From Rhodospirillaceae bacterium (GTDB lineage Bacteria > Pseudomonadota > Alphaproteobacteria > SP197), in contig PBNE01000005.1 in assembly GCA_002722885.1 (NCBI GenBank), positions 1 to 64,000 of the forward strand: 64,000 nt of DNA, read 5' to 3'. The translations under genes were made by a program, and so were the position numbers. The notes beneath the pieces are model-generated. The model made no database searches. It was not told the origin of the DNA and saw nothing but the letters and a program-made list of their open reading frames with translations. Shown here in pieces: positions 26,233-34,855 of the stretch (position 1 is its first letter; each line of letters starts with the position of its first letter).

Positions 26233-27702
26233 CTACATATACGACGCAAACCTGTCCCGCTGCTCCGGCGACATGTGCAGCCCGCATTTGGTGCGGCGCC
26301 ACAGAATATCTTCGGCTGTCTGGGCCCACTCGTTGTCCTGAAGCCATGCGACCTCGCGTTCGGTGAGGCCACCGCCGAAGTCTTTGCCCAGGTCCTTCAA
26401 CGTCGAGCAGCCCTCGAGTATGTCGTTGCAGAGGACGCCGTGGCGGTCAGCGAGGTCGTCGAGGAGAGGCCTGGGGAGGTAGGGGTAACGAGCGTGGAGG
26501 TTATGGTGGAAGGCCTCGGTGTCGGTGATATCGCCACCGGGCAGTCGCGCCGATGCGGTCCAGGGCTGCCCCATGGACGGAACAAAGGGTCCGACCCGCT
26601 CGAGGACAGTTTCGGCAAGCTTCCGTGCCGTGGTGACCTTGCCGCCAATCACGGTGAGCATGACGGCCTCGTCGCGTCTTGAGAGTTCAAGTGCGTAATC
26701 ACGAGACACGGCGGAGGGGTCGCTGTCACCGGTGTTCTTGAGCGGCCGCGTGCCGGCGAAGGACCAGACGACATCATCGGTCCCCGGAACCTGTTTGACA
26801 TAGGGTGCCACGGCCCGGAGAAGATATTCGATTTCGGCTTCGTCGACCGCGTGCTCGCTGTCGGGGCTGTCGATGGGCGTGTCGGTCGTGCCGATCAGAC
26901 TGAAACGACGTTCGAAAGGCAAAACGAAGACCACACGACGGTCGTCGTTCTGCAGGATCAGGGCGTGATTGCCGGCGTGGAGACGCGGCACGACAATGTG
27001 GCTGCCTTTCACCAGGCGGACGCCGCGCGATTCATTGAAGCCTGCGATGTCGCTAGCGACTTCCTGAGCCCGAACGCCGGTGACGTTCACCACCATCCCC
27101 GCTTCGATCGTCTTTTCGCCGCTAGAACTCTCCAGAGTCGCATGCCAACCATTGCCCTTTGCCTCCAGCCCCGTCACCGCCGTGCGCGTCAGCACCGTGG
27201 CTCCGTGGTTGGCGGCATCCATGGCCATCAGCACGACAAATCGGGCGTCATCGACCCAACAGTCGGAATAGGTGAAGCCCAGCCGGTAGTGGTTTTTCAG
27301 GCCCCGACCCCAGTCCGTACGGCGAAGATTGACCTGATGGCTGGAGGGCAGGGAGGTTCGTCCTGCCAGATTGTCATAGAGGAACAACCCGACACGCACC
27401 CGCAGGGCGGACCGGCGGCTGGCGGTCCAGGGAAGCACAAAGTCGAGCGGACGGATTATGTGCGGTGCGGTGCGCAGAAGAATCTCTCGTTCTTTCAGGG
27501 ACTCACGCACCAGCCGGAACTCGAGATGTTCGAGATAACGCAGCCCGCCGTGGATCAGCTTGCTGCTGGCCTGTGACGTACCACTGGCCAGATCACTGCG
27601 TTCAGCGAGCAGAACCTTGAGCCCGCGCCCGGCGCCATCGCGCGCAATGGCGGTCCCGTTGACACCGCCACCGATGACAAGAAGATCGTAACGGTCGCTC
27701 AT
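26233..27702 (-). CDS. glpD: Aerobic glycerol-3-phosphate dehydrogenase
   Basis: 489 residues. FAD motif LLVIGGGVNGTAIARDGAGRG at the start, then SSKLIHGGLRYLEHLEFRLV, VPRLHAGNHALILQNDDRR, LIGTTDTP and WSFAGTRPL, all characteristic of GlpD. It oxidises glycerol-3-phosphate to dihydroxyacetone phosphate and feeds electrons to quinone at the membrane. The ATG overlaps the hydantoinase stop by 4 nt, an unusual partner; no glpK or glpF is near. Confidence 0.88.
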   Translation of the reverse strand: MSDRYDLLVIGGGVNGTAIARDGAGRGLKVLLAERSDLASGTSQASSKLIHGGLRYLEHLEFRLVRESLKEREILLRTAPHIIRPLDFVLPWTASRRSALRVRVGLFLYDNLAGRTSLPSSHQVNLRRTDWGRGLKNHYRLGFTYSDCWVDDARFVVLMAMDAANHGATVLTRTAVTGLEAKGNGWHATLESSSGEKTIEAGMVVNVTGVRAQEVASDIAGFNESRGVRLVKGSHIVVPRLHAGNHALILQNDDRRVVFVLPFERRFSLIGTTDTPIDSPDSEHAVDEAEIEYLLRAVAPYVKQVPGTDDVVWSFAGTRPLKNTGDSDPSAVSRDYALELSRRDEAVMLTVIGGKVTTARKLAETVLERVGPFVPSMGQPWTASARLPGGDITDTEAFHHNLHARYPYLPRPLLDDLADRHGVLCNDILEGCSTLKDLGKDFGGGLTEREVAWLQDNEWAQTAEDILWRRTKCGLHMSPEQRDRFASYM

Positions 27703-29123
27703 GCGGCGGCGGTCGACACGGCCGAGGAGATACCACGGTGCAGAAATTCTCCGTGACCGGTCGGCGCGGTGAACTCACCATCGTTCCAGACCACGGTGCC
27801 GCGCACCATCGACAACACGGGCCAGCCCGTGATCTCGCGCCCCTCATATGGTGTGTAGTCTCCGTTGTCGTGCAGCATGGCATGCTCAAGCGTGACGGTG
27901 CGTTCGGCGTCCCATAAGGCCAGATCGGCATCCGCACCCACGGCAATCGTGCCTTTGCGGGGATGCAGCCCGTAGAGCTTCGCGGCATTGGTCGCCGTGA
28001 TGGCCACAAAGGTCTGCAGGTCGATGCGGCCCTTCACCACCCCTTCGGAGAACATCAGGGGCAGGCGCGTTTCAATCCCCGGCAGGCCCGGGCTGATCTT
28101 GTGGAAATGGAGTTCACCGGCTGATTCGATACGTCCGCCCGGACCTTCCATGCGGTAAGGGCAGTGGTCGGACGAGATAAGCTGGAAGATACCGTTCTGG
28201 ATGCCCCGCCAGAGATGATCGGGATTGTCGGGATCGCGCGGCGGCGGTGAACAGATGTACTTCGCCCCCTCCCAACCCGGTTGGGAGAAATCATCGGTGC
28301 TGAGGAAGAGGTACTGTGGGCAGGTTTCCGCATGAATCGGCATGCCCCGGCTGCGTGCCCAGGCGATCTGCTCCATGGCCTGATGCGACGAGACATGCAC
28401 AATGAACACCGGTGTGTCGACAACCTCCGAAAGGGTGATCGCGCGATGTGTGGCCTCCCGCTCGGCCGCGGGGCCGTGGGCCACACCAAATCGTTCGGGG
28501 CCGATGTCGTCCTTGCGTTCGAGCTGCTCGGCCAGCCATCGGATGCAGTGATCGTTCTCGCAATGGATCATGACAAAACCCTGATGCGCCTTGGCCGTGG
28601 CCAGCACGTCGAGAATCTGCATGTCCTCAAGGCGCAGGCCGTCATAGGTCATGTAAACCTTGAAGCTGGTGTAACCGTCGGCGATCAGGGCAGGCAGCTC
28701 CTGACCCAGAACCTGCTCGTTGGGGTCGCTGAGGATGAGGTGGAAACCGTAATCGGCCACGGACTTACCCGCGGCCTTGGTGTGATAGTCGTCGACCGCC
28801 TGACGCAGGCTCATACCTTCGATCTGCTGGGCGAAGGGTATGATCGTGGTGGTGCCGCCGCAGACCGCCGCGCGGCTGCCGCTTTCGAAGTCATCAGCCA
28901 GCTTCGCCCCGCCGAACGAAGGTTCATCAATGTGGCAATGGCCTTCGATCCCTCCCGGAAGCACGAGGCGGTCCGTGGCATCGATCACCGAGTCAGCGAG
29001 ACCAACATCGGCGTCATCCAACAAGGCGATGATCCGGCCATCGCGGATAGCAACATCGGCATGAAACGTATCGGCGGCGGTAACGACGGTTCCATTCTTG
29101 ACGAGAAGATCGTACTCGACCAT
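27699..29123 (-). CDS. D-hydantoinase/dihydropyrimidinase
   Basis: 474 residues from ATG 29123, which has TGGAG 6 nt upstream; the frame extends to 29375 but that would cross the divergent gene. Metal site: GGIEGHCHIDEP (H-x-H), the carboxylated Lys in TSFKVYMTYDG near residue 148, MIHCENDH near 182, VHVSSHQA near 238, and the late Asp in LISSDHCPY. It hydrolyses 5-substituted hydantoins or dihydropyrimidines to N-carbamoyl amino acids. The N-carbamoylase and racemase genes at 33-35 kb support the hydantoin route. Confidence 0.88.
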   Translation of the reverse strand: MVEYDLLVKNGTVVTAADTFHADVAIRDGRIIALLDDADVGLADSVIDATDRLVLPGGIEGHCHIDEPSFGGAKLADDFESGSRAAVCGGTTTIIPFAQQIEGMSLRQAVDDYHTKAAGKSVADYGFHLILSDPNEQVLGQELPALIADGYTSFKVYMTYDGLRLEDMQILDVLATAKAHQGFVMIHCENDHCIRWLAEQLERKDDIGPERFGVAHGPAAEREATHRAITLSEVVDTPVFIVHVSSHQAMEQIAWARSRGMPIHAETCPQYLFLSTDDFSQPGWEGAKYICSPPPRDPDNPDHLWRGIQNGIFQLISSDHCPYRMEGPGGRIESAGELHFHKISPGLPGIETRLPLMFSEGVVKGRIDLQTFVAITATNAAKLYGLHPRKGTIAVGADADLALWDAERTVTLEHAMLHDNGDYTPYEGREITGWPVLSMVRGTVVWNDGEFTAPTGHGEFLHRGISSAVSTAAA

Positions 29124-29171
29124 TGCATGCTCCAGAGTGTCAGGTTCTGAAATTAGAGGGAGAGAGCGACG

Positions 29172-30611
29172 ATGACCACGGCGTTTCACCTGCGGCCGTT
29201 CGAAGACGGCGATCATCTCGCCGTGCGCGACAACCGCCTGCATCTGGCCGGGGCCGATCTCACCGCTCTGGCCGAGGAGTTCGGCACGCCGCTGTTCGTC
29301 TATTCCGAACGGCGTATCCGTGAAAACGCGCGTGGCCTGTTGGGTGCCTTCAAGGCGCATCATGACCATGCACACGTTTGTTACGCCAGCAAGGCGTGCG
29401 CCAACCTGACGGTTCTGGGAATCATCAAGGAGGAGGGGCTCGATCTAGAGGTGAACTCGGGTGGTGAGATCTTGAAAGCGCGTGAGGCCGGCTTCGCGCC
29501 CGACAGAATGGTGATGAACGGGGTTTCGAAGTCGCGTGACGAGATCGCCCTGGCCCTGTCACCGCCGATCAAGGCCATCAATGTGGATTCTCCCTTTGAA
29601 TTGGAGCGCATTGCAGCGGTGGCATCGGAGCTTAGTGTGCGCGCCAACGTGGCGCTGCGCGGCGTGCCAGGAGTGCAGGGCGGCAGCACGGCCGGCATCG
29701 AAACCGGTTCGGAGCGCTCCAAGTTCGGCATGACCGAGGCAGAGATCGAACGCTGCCTTGAACTCGCCGAAAACAACCGCCAGAGCCTTCGTGTGGCCGG
29801 GCTGCATGTCCACATCGGCTCTCAGATGACCGACATGGGGCTCTACGCCACGGCTGCCCGCTATGTCGCGGAGCGGGGTGGATCCATTCAGGCGCGTCTG
29901 CCCGGTGACCTGCGGCACCTCAACATCGGTGGTGGTTTTCCCAAGACCTATGTGAAGTACAACGACCAGTCCCCGGAGATCGGCTACTTCCACACCGACG
30001 TCAGAGTGGACGACGTGGCATCAACAGTGATGCCGATCCTGAAGGATGTACTCGGCGCCGATCTCGAAATCCTCTCCGAGCCCGGTCGCGCCATGATGAG
30101 CGATACGGCGGTCTGCCTGGCGCGGGTTGAGGGGCAGAAGGAGAGGGACGGCACCCGCTGGCTCTATCTCGACACGGGCTACAGCGTGATCCCGGAATCA
30201 GCACAGGGCTGGTACTTCCACATGACATCGGTCAACCGCGCCGGCGATGAGGACACGGAGCGCCTGCGTGTGGTGGGCCCGCTCTGCGATTCGATCGACG
30301 TCTATTACGACACCGAAGGCGAATCGAAGCTGGAGAGCCTTCTGAAGGCCGAGCCGTCCTTGCAGCAACATCACGATCTGCTGCGCAACACGCTGGTCCG
30401 CACGCCGCCGATGCGTGAACTTCAGGCCTCGACAGTGCCCGGCGATGTCATCGCGATTCTCGACACCGGCGCCTACCAGATCGAGCTTGCCAGCCACTAT
30501 TGCGGGCGTCTGCGTCCTGGCGCCGTGATGGTGCGCGATGACGGCAGCATCCGGACCATCCGGGCCCGCGATACCCTCGATGATTTGGTCCAACACGAGC
30601 GGATCATCTAA
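29172..30611 (+). CDS. PLP-dependent decarboxylase, diaminopimelate/ornithine type (fold III)
   Basis: 479 residues after a GAGGGAGAG ribosome site. Fold III markers: YASKAC with the PLP Lys near residue 75, VAGLHVHIGSQM, LNIGGGFPKTY, ILSEPGR and VGPLCDSIDVYY, where the usual CESGD-type motif reads CDSID. DapDC-like C-terminal residues ILDTGAYQIELASHY follow. Larger than typical LysA (about 420). The altered specificity region means the substrate could be diaminopimelate, ornithine, arginine or an uncommon amino acid. It is divergent from the hydantoinase operon. Confidence 0.8.
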   Translation: MTTAFHLRPFEDGDHLAVRDNRLHLAGADLTALAEEFGTPLFVYSERRIRENARGLLGAFKAHHDHAHVCYASKACANLTVLGIIKEEGLDLEVNSGGEILKAREAGFAPDRMVMNGVSKSRDEIALALSPPIKAINVDSPFELERIAAVASELSVRANVALRGVPGVQGGSTAGIETGSERSKFGMTEAEIERCLELAENNRQSLRVAGLHVHIGSQMTDMGLYATAARYVAERGGSIQARLPGDLRHLNIGGGFPKTYVKYNDQSPEIGYFHTDVRVDDVASTVMPILKDVLGADLEILSEPGRAMMSDTAVCLARVEGQKERDGTRWLYLDTGYSVIPESAQGWYFHMTSVNRAGDEDTERLRVVGPLCDSIDVYYDTEGESKLESLLKAEPSLQQHHDLLRNTLVRTPPMRELQASTVPGDVIAILDTGAYQIELASHYCGRLRPGAVMVRDDGSIRTIRARDTLDDLVQHERII

Positions 30612-30649
30612 AAGAAATGGGGGATCAATTTTTCCAGTACACTTGTTAC

Positions 30650-30665
30650 ACAACACCTGTTTTGT
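30650..30665. promoter_or_regulatory. Possible operator upstream of second TetR gene
   Basis: The stretch ACAACACCTGTTTTGT is an imperfect dyad (12 of 16 positions symmetrical) within an A/T-rich tract 12 bp before the tetR ATG. It is a plausible autoregulatory site, but weaker than the dyad at 21836. Confidence 0.35.
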
Positions 30666-30677
30666 TAAATAATCCTG

Positions 30678-31292
30678 ATGCCCAAGCACATCAATCACGA
30701 CGAACAGAAGACCGAGATCGCGCGCGCGGCCCTGCGTGTTATTTCGCGCATGGGTATTGAAAGCGCCACGATGCGCGGCATCGCGACCGAAGCCGGATGC
30801 ACGACGGGGCTTCTGACCCACTACTTTAGAAGCCGGCAAGACCTGATCGGTCACGCCCTCGATCAGGCCCACAGGGATTTCTTCCGCCAGCTCGACCGCA
30901 CGATCACACAAGCCGACAACGGTCGCCACGCGCTGCTCAACGCGCTCGTTATCATGAGCAATGTGCCCACACACACCGATCAAAGCGTCCTGTTCCGCGA
31001 GATGGCGACGGCACTCGGCGATCCCAATGCGCAGCAACGGCTGTCCAAGCTCTACGTTGATGTCGAAAAGCGGCTGAAGGGGCAGGTGGCCCGGGCGGCA
31101 GCCGATGGCTCTCTTGTCACCGCGCAATCAGCGCGCGACCTCGTTCAGAGCCTCACAGCAACAGCCGAAGGGCTATATATGGCGGCCATCGCCAGGCCTC
31201 AGACCTTCACCGGACCCCGTCGCCAGGCCCTGCTGGATGCGACTCTCAACGCGGCGGCCACAACACAACACAGCAAACAGGAGGCGGGATGA
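30678..31292 (+). CDS. TetR family regulator
   Basis: 204 residues. Helix-turn-helix: KTEIARAALRVISRMGIESA, TMRGIATEAGCTTGLLTHYFRSRQDL. The C-terminal ligand domain includes PTHTDQSVLFREMATALGD. The general layout resembles the other TetR in this window. Its stop overlaps the ATG of the Rieske oxygenase pseudogene by 4 nt, so it was co-transcribed with, and probably regulated, that enzyme. Confidence 0.87.
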   Translation: MPKHINHDEQKTEIARAALRVISRMGIESATMRGIATEAGCTTGLLTHYFRSRQDLIGHALDQAHRDFFRQLDRTITQADNGRHALLNALVIMSNVPTHTDQSVLFREMATALGDPNAQQRLSKLYVDVEKRLKGQVARAAADGSLVTAQSARDLVQSLTATAEGLYMAAIARPQTFTGPRRQALLDATLNAAATTQHSKQEAG

Positions 31293-31981
31293 CCATCTAC
31301 GACCGGCTCAACGCCTGGGCTACCCGGTGCGCCACCGACGGCATCCGACGGGGCCTGCCACCGGCCGCCTACACCGATGACGAGATGCTGGCGCTGGAGT
31401 GTGAGCATGTGCTCGAACGTCTGCCCGCATCGCTCCGCCGTCATCGCGGAAGAAACCGGCAACCGGACGGTGTTCCGCTGCCCCTATCACGCCTGGACCT
31501 ACGACCCGCAGGGCAGGCTGGTTGGTGCGCCACACATCGACAAGGCCCGCCTTGACGACATCAGCCTCAAGGAACTTCGCCTGGAGACATGGCAGGGGCT
31601 GGCGTTCGTCAATCTCGATGACAGCGCCGAAGCGCTGGCCCCGAACCTGACCGCGCTCGAAGAGCGTCTCGCGCCACTACATCTGGCCGAGCATCGCGTC
31701 ATCATGACCGACACGCTGGATGTGACCTGCAACTGGAAGTCCTGATCGAGAACTTCTGTGAGAGTTATCATGTCTTCTCGATCCACAATGACACTCTGGA
31801 AGCGCCGGCACCCACCGCACCCACGGCACTCCGCAAGGGCGGGCCGGGCTTCAATCATCATATTCGGCGCAACAGCACACCGATACCGCGCGGTCTTGAC
31901 GCCAAACTCGAACTGCCTGAGGACGTCGCCAGTGAGTTCTCACAGGACCTGATACGTCGTCTAGGATTCACAGCCGCCTGA
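31289..31981 (+). pseudogene. Rieske-type ring-hydroxylating oxygenase alpha subunit, degraded
   Basis: Three lesions are visible. After DEMLALECEHVL the frame jumps at about 31416 straight to NVCPHRSAV; roughly 40-50 residues normally found there are missing and the frame is shifted. The second Rieske motif CPYHAWTYDPQG is intact. At 31740 one base is missing: AACTGGAAG-TCCTGATC gives a TGA where inserting G restores VLIENFCESYHVFSIH, the mononuclear-iron site. The C-terminus is then short, ending at 31981. It is dead as written. The ancestral enzyme used the TetR gene as its upstream partner. Confidence 0.8.
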
Positions 31982-32044
31982 TCCCGCGCGATGGTACTTT
32001 CGGTTCGGATCGCTAGAATCGGCCGCGAAACGGGAGACAAGCGG

Positions 32045-32161
32045 ATGAACCGATCAGCGTCCTGCACCTGCGGGCAGCTCACGATCATGATTGATGGCGA
32101 TCCTGCGTTTGTCCGGATCACCTTTCCTGATAACTGGACCCTGCACGAGGGACAACCATGA
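32045..32161 (+). pseudogene. Remnant of a GFA (formaldehyde-activating enzyme-like) family gene
   Basis: A 38-residue ORF, MNRSASCTCGQLTIMIDGDP and a short tail. The SC-x-CGQLTI start is the hallmark first zinc motif of GFA proteins, which are normally about 130-160 residues. All later Cys motifs are missing, so this is a truncated or internally deleted gene. It overlaps the next ATG by 4 nt and may now serve only as a leader. Confidence 0.5.
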
Positions 32162-33126
32162 CAGCTTCGGATCTGGTTCGGTCGATCGCCGACGATGCGG
32201 TCGCAGCGCGTGATCGCATCAAGGGCGTGATCCTCGAAACACCATGCCTGCGCTCGCGCGATCAGCCGGCAGATGAATCAGGACTGATATTCAAGTGCGA
32301 GAACTTTCAGCACACGGCCTCGTTCAAGCTGCGCGGGGCGATGTCGAAGCTCTCGACCCTGCCCAACGATATGCCCGTGATCACGGCGTCCTCGGGCAAC
32401 CACGGAATCGCCTGCTGTCATGCCGCGATGACGACTGGCCACGATCTCACCATCGTGCTGCCGGAGAACGTGGCCAAGGCCAAGCTGGCGATCATTCAAG
32501 GTTATGGCGCCAAGACGATCCTGCACAGCCGGGATTCCAGTCTGTGTGAAGTTCATGCCAAGGAACTCGCGGCCGACGGCAGCTACACCTATGTCTCGCC
32601 CTACAATGACCCCCAGGTGATGGCGGGACAGGGGACCATCGGGCTGGAACTTCTGGAGCAGCTTCCGCAAATCGACAACATCTTCATCTCCATGGGCGGC
32701 GGCGGGCTGATTTCCGGGATCGGGGCCGTGCTCAAGGCGCAGGCACCGGCCACGCGAATCATCGGCGTCGCGGCAACCAACTCAGCAGGTCTGGCGGCCT
32801 GCATGGAGGCAGGACGCATCGTTGAGGTCGAACATTTCGATACGCTGGCCGATGGTGTTGCGGGCGGAGTCGACGAAGATTCGTTGACGCTGCCGGTTTC
32901 GATGGAGATCGTCGACCGAGTGATCCATTGCTCCGAGCAGGAGATCGGTAACGCCCTCCATCGGCTGGCCTGGGTCGACAAGATGATCGTGGAAGGGGCC
33001 GCGGCCCTGGCCTATGCCGCCTATCTCTCCGATGAAACAGCCTTTGCAGGGCAGACCAACGTCATCCTGCTGTGCGGCGCCAACTTCGATCAGAGCAAGA
33101 TCGGCCCCATCGTCGCGGGTGCCTAA
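32158..33126 (+). CDS. Threonine/serine dehydratase family PLP enzyme
   Basis: 322 residues, fold II. PLP Lys in ASFKLRGAMSKL near residue 58, SSGNHG near 80, and glycine loop MGGGGLISG near 180; LLCGANFD near the C-terminus. There is no ACT regulatory domain, as in catabolic threonine ammonia-lyase, serine racemase or the EutB dehydratase of hydroxyectoine breakdown. It probably deaminates a hydroxy-amino acid. In this context it may act on amino acids released by the hydantoin pathway. Its start overlaps the GFA remnant by 4 nt. Confidence 0.8.
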   Translation: MTASDLVRSIADDAVAARDRIKGVILETPCLRSRDQPADESGLIFKCENFQHTASFKLRGAMSKLSTLPNDMPVITASSGNHGIACCHAAMTTGHDLTIVLPENVAKAKLAIIQGYGAKTILHSRDSSLCEVHAKELAADGSYTYVSPYNDPQVMAGQGTIGLELLEQLPQIDNIFISMGGGGLISGIGAVLKAQAPATRIIGVAATNSAGLAACMEAGRIVEVEHFDTLADGVAGGVDEDSLTLPVSMEIVDRVIHCSEQEIGNALHRLAWVDKMIVEGAAALAYAAYLSDETAFAGQTNVILLCGANFDQSKIGPIVAGA

Positions 33127-33162
33127 GGCAGGCCGATGAGGTTCTGCATTCCTTGAAACGAG

Positions 33163-34098
33163 CTAACCTTCAGGCGGTTCCGCACCGGTGCGCTCGACGA
33201 TCAGGCCGTAGTGCTCCGGCCGGCGGTGGCAGGCGAAGTTGAAGATGTCGCGTTTGTAGTCGGCGCTGCGGCTGAGGTCGCAGTTGTGGACCACGACTTC
33301 GTCCTCGATCGTGTTGCACATGGCAACGACCTCGCCGGAGGGCGCGACGATCATACTCTGGCCGATCATGTTGAAGCCTTCCTCGCAGCCCGCCTTGGCG
33401 ACCCCCACAGCCCAGGTGGCATTCTGGTAGCAACCGGCCTGGAAGCTAAGCTGGTTGTGAAAGGGCGTCAGCGCATCAAGATCATAGGTGTCACCGAGGC
33501 CCACCGGCGTGTTGTAGCCGCAAAACACGATCTCTACGCCCTGCAGGCCCATCACGCGCCAGGTCTCGGGCCAGCGACGGTCGTTGCAGATCGCCATACC
33601 GCAGACCGCATCAAAGGCGCGGTAAACGGGAAAGCCCATGTCACCGACCTCGAAGTACTTCTTCTCAAGATGCTGGCCGGGGCGATCCAGAACCTCGTGG
33701 TGACCGGGAATGTGGATCTTGCGGAACTTGCCGATGATCTCGCCCGCCTTGTCGACGATGATCGCCGTGTTGAAGCGGTGTTTGACCCCGTCCTGCCAGG
33801 CGATTTCCGCATACCCGAGATGAAAGCCGATCCCCAGGCGCTTCGCTTCATCGAACAAGGGCTGGGTCGCGGCATTAGGCATCTCTATTTCGAACCAACT
33901 GTCGATCTCGTCCTCATCCTCGATGGCCCAGCGGGGAAAGAAGGTCGTGAGCGCCAGTTCCGGATAGACCACAACATCCACGCCCCAGTCCGCGGCCTCG
34001 CGCATGAGATCGATCAGGCGCTTCACGACGGCTTGGCGGCTTTCGTTGCGGGCGATGGGACCGAGCTGGGCGGCGGCAACCTTCAAGTTTCGGGACAT
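33163..34098 (-). CDS. N-carbamoyl-D-amino acid hydrolase (D-carbamoylase)
   Basis: 311 residues from ATG 34098 with AGGAG 7 nt upstream. Nitrilase-superfamily triad: Glu in YPELALTTFFPRW near residue 46, Lys in KFRKIHIPGHHE near 126, and Cys in MAICNDRRWPETWRVMG near 171. The signature strings TTFFPRW, FNTAIIVDKAGEIIGK and FACHRRPEHYGL match Agrobacterium D-carbamoylase closely. It converts N-carbamoyl-D-amino acids to D-amino acids, ammonia and CO2. It is divergent from the hydantoin racemase gene. Confidence 0.92.
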   Translation of the reverse strand: MSRNLKVAAAQLGPIARNESRQAVVKRLIDLMREAADWGVDVVVYPELALTTFFPRWAIEDEDEIDSWFEIEMPNAATQPLFDEAKRLGIGFHLGYAEIAWQDGVKHRFNTAIIVDKAGEIIGKFRKIHIPGHHEVLDRPGQHLEKKYFEVGDMGFPVYRAFDAVCGMAICNDRRWPETWRVMGLQGVEIVFCGYNTPVGLGDTYDLDALTPFHNQLSFQAGCYQNATWAVGVAKAGCEEGFNMIGQSMIVAPSGEVVAMCNTIEDEVVVHNCDLSRSADYKRDIFNFACHRRPEHYGLIVERTGAEPPEG

Positions 34099-34165
34099 GA
34101 CAGGGCTCCTTGGGCGTATCAGCCCGAACGTGCCATACTCCGCGGGCTCTGTAGAGGGGGAGCGG

Positions 34166-34819
34166 ATGACTGGCCGCATTCTGGTGATCAATCCCAACAG
34201 CAATACCGGCGTCACGGCAACGATGGATCAACTGGTCCAGCCGTTGCGCTTTGCCGACGGACCCGAGATCGCCTGCACGACTCTGGAGGAGGGGCCCCGT
34301 GGCATCGAATCTCAGCGTCATTTCGACGAGGTTGTCGGGCCGCTGTGCGACCTGATCCAGCGCGAAGACAGCGCGACCTCGGCCTTCATCATAGCCTGTT
34401 TCGGCGATCCCGGCCTGGGCTCCGCCAAAGAGACCACGGCCAAGCCCGTGTTCGGCATCTGCCAGGCCGGCATGACGACCGCTCTCAACCATGGTGAACG
34501 GGTCGGGATCCTGACCAACCTCGAAGGCGATATCAATTTCGGGCTGCGTCACATGCGCCAGATAGGTATCGATGCCAGAGTCGCCGGGATTGAGCCGATC
34601 GGGATCACCGTCACGGGCCTGGATGACCCTGGACCGTCGCGCCCGGCACTATGCGACGCGGCTGTTCGCTTGCGCCAGAAAGGCACCGAAGTGCTGGTGA
34701 CCGGATGCGCCGGAATGACCGCCTACAAGGACGACATTGAAGCGGCCAGCGGATTGCCCGTGGTCGACCCCATCTATGCCGCAACAGCGATGGCGCTGGG
34801 TGCGGTGATGGCAGCCTGA
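34166..34819 (+). CDS. Hydantoin racemase (Asp/Glu racemase superfamily)
   Basis: 217 residues from ATG 34166 after GAGGGGGA. MTGRILVINPNSNTGVTATM is the typical opening; the two catalytic cysteines are visible in IIACFGDPGLG near residue 77 and VTGCAGMTAY near 180. It interconverts D- and L-5-substituted hydantoins, which lets the D-specific hydantoinase and D-carbamoylase use both enantiomers. It sits 67 bp from the divergent D-carbamoylase start. Confidence 0.88.
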   Translation: MTGRILVINPNSNTGVTATMDQLVQPLRFADGPEIACTTLEEGPRGIESQRHFDEVVGPLCDLIQREDSATSAFIIACFGDPGLGSAKETTAKPVFGICQAGMTTALNHGERVGILTNLEGDINFGLRHMRQIGIDARVAGIEPIGITVTGLDDPGPSRPALCDAAVRLRQKGTEVLVTGCAGMTAYKDDIEAASGLPVVDPIYAATAMALGAVMAA

Positions 34820-34855
34820 CACCACAACACAACAATCAAGCGAACGAGGATCATC

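Noticed and set aside
33211-34497. 428-codon plus-strand frame
   Set aside because: Antisense to the D-carbamoylase gene and out of frame with the racemase gene.
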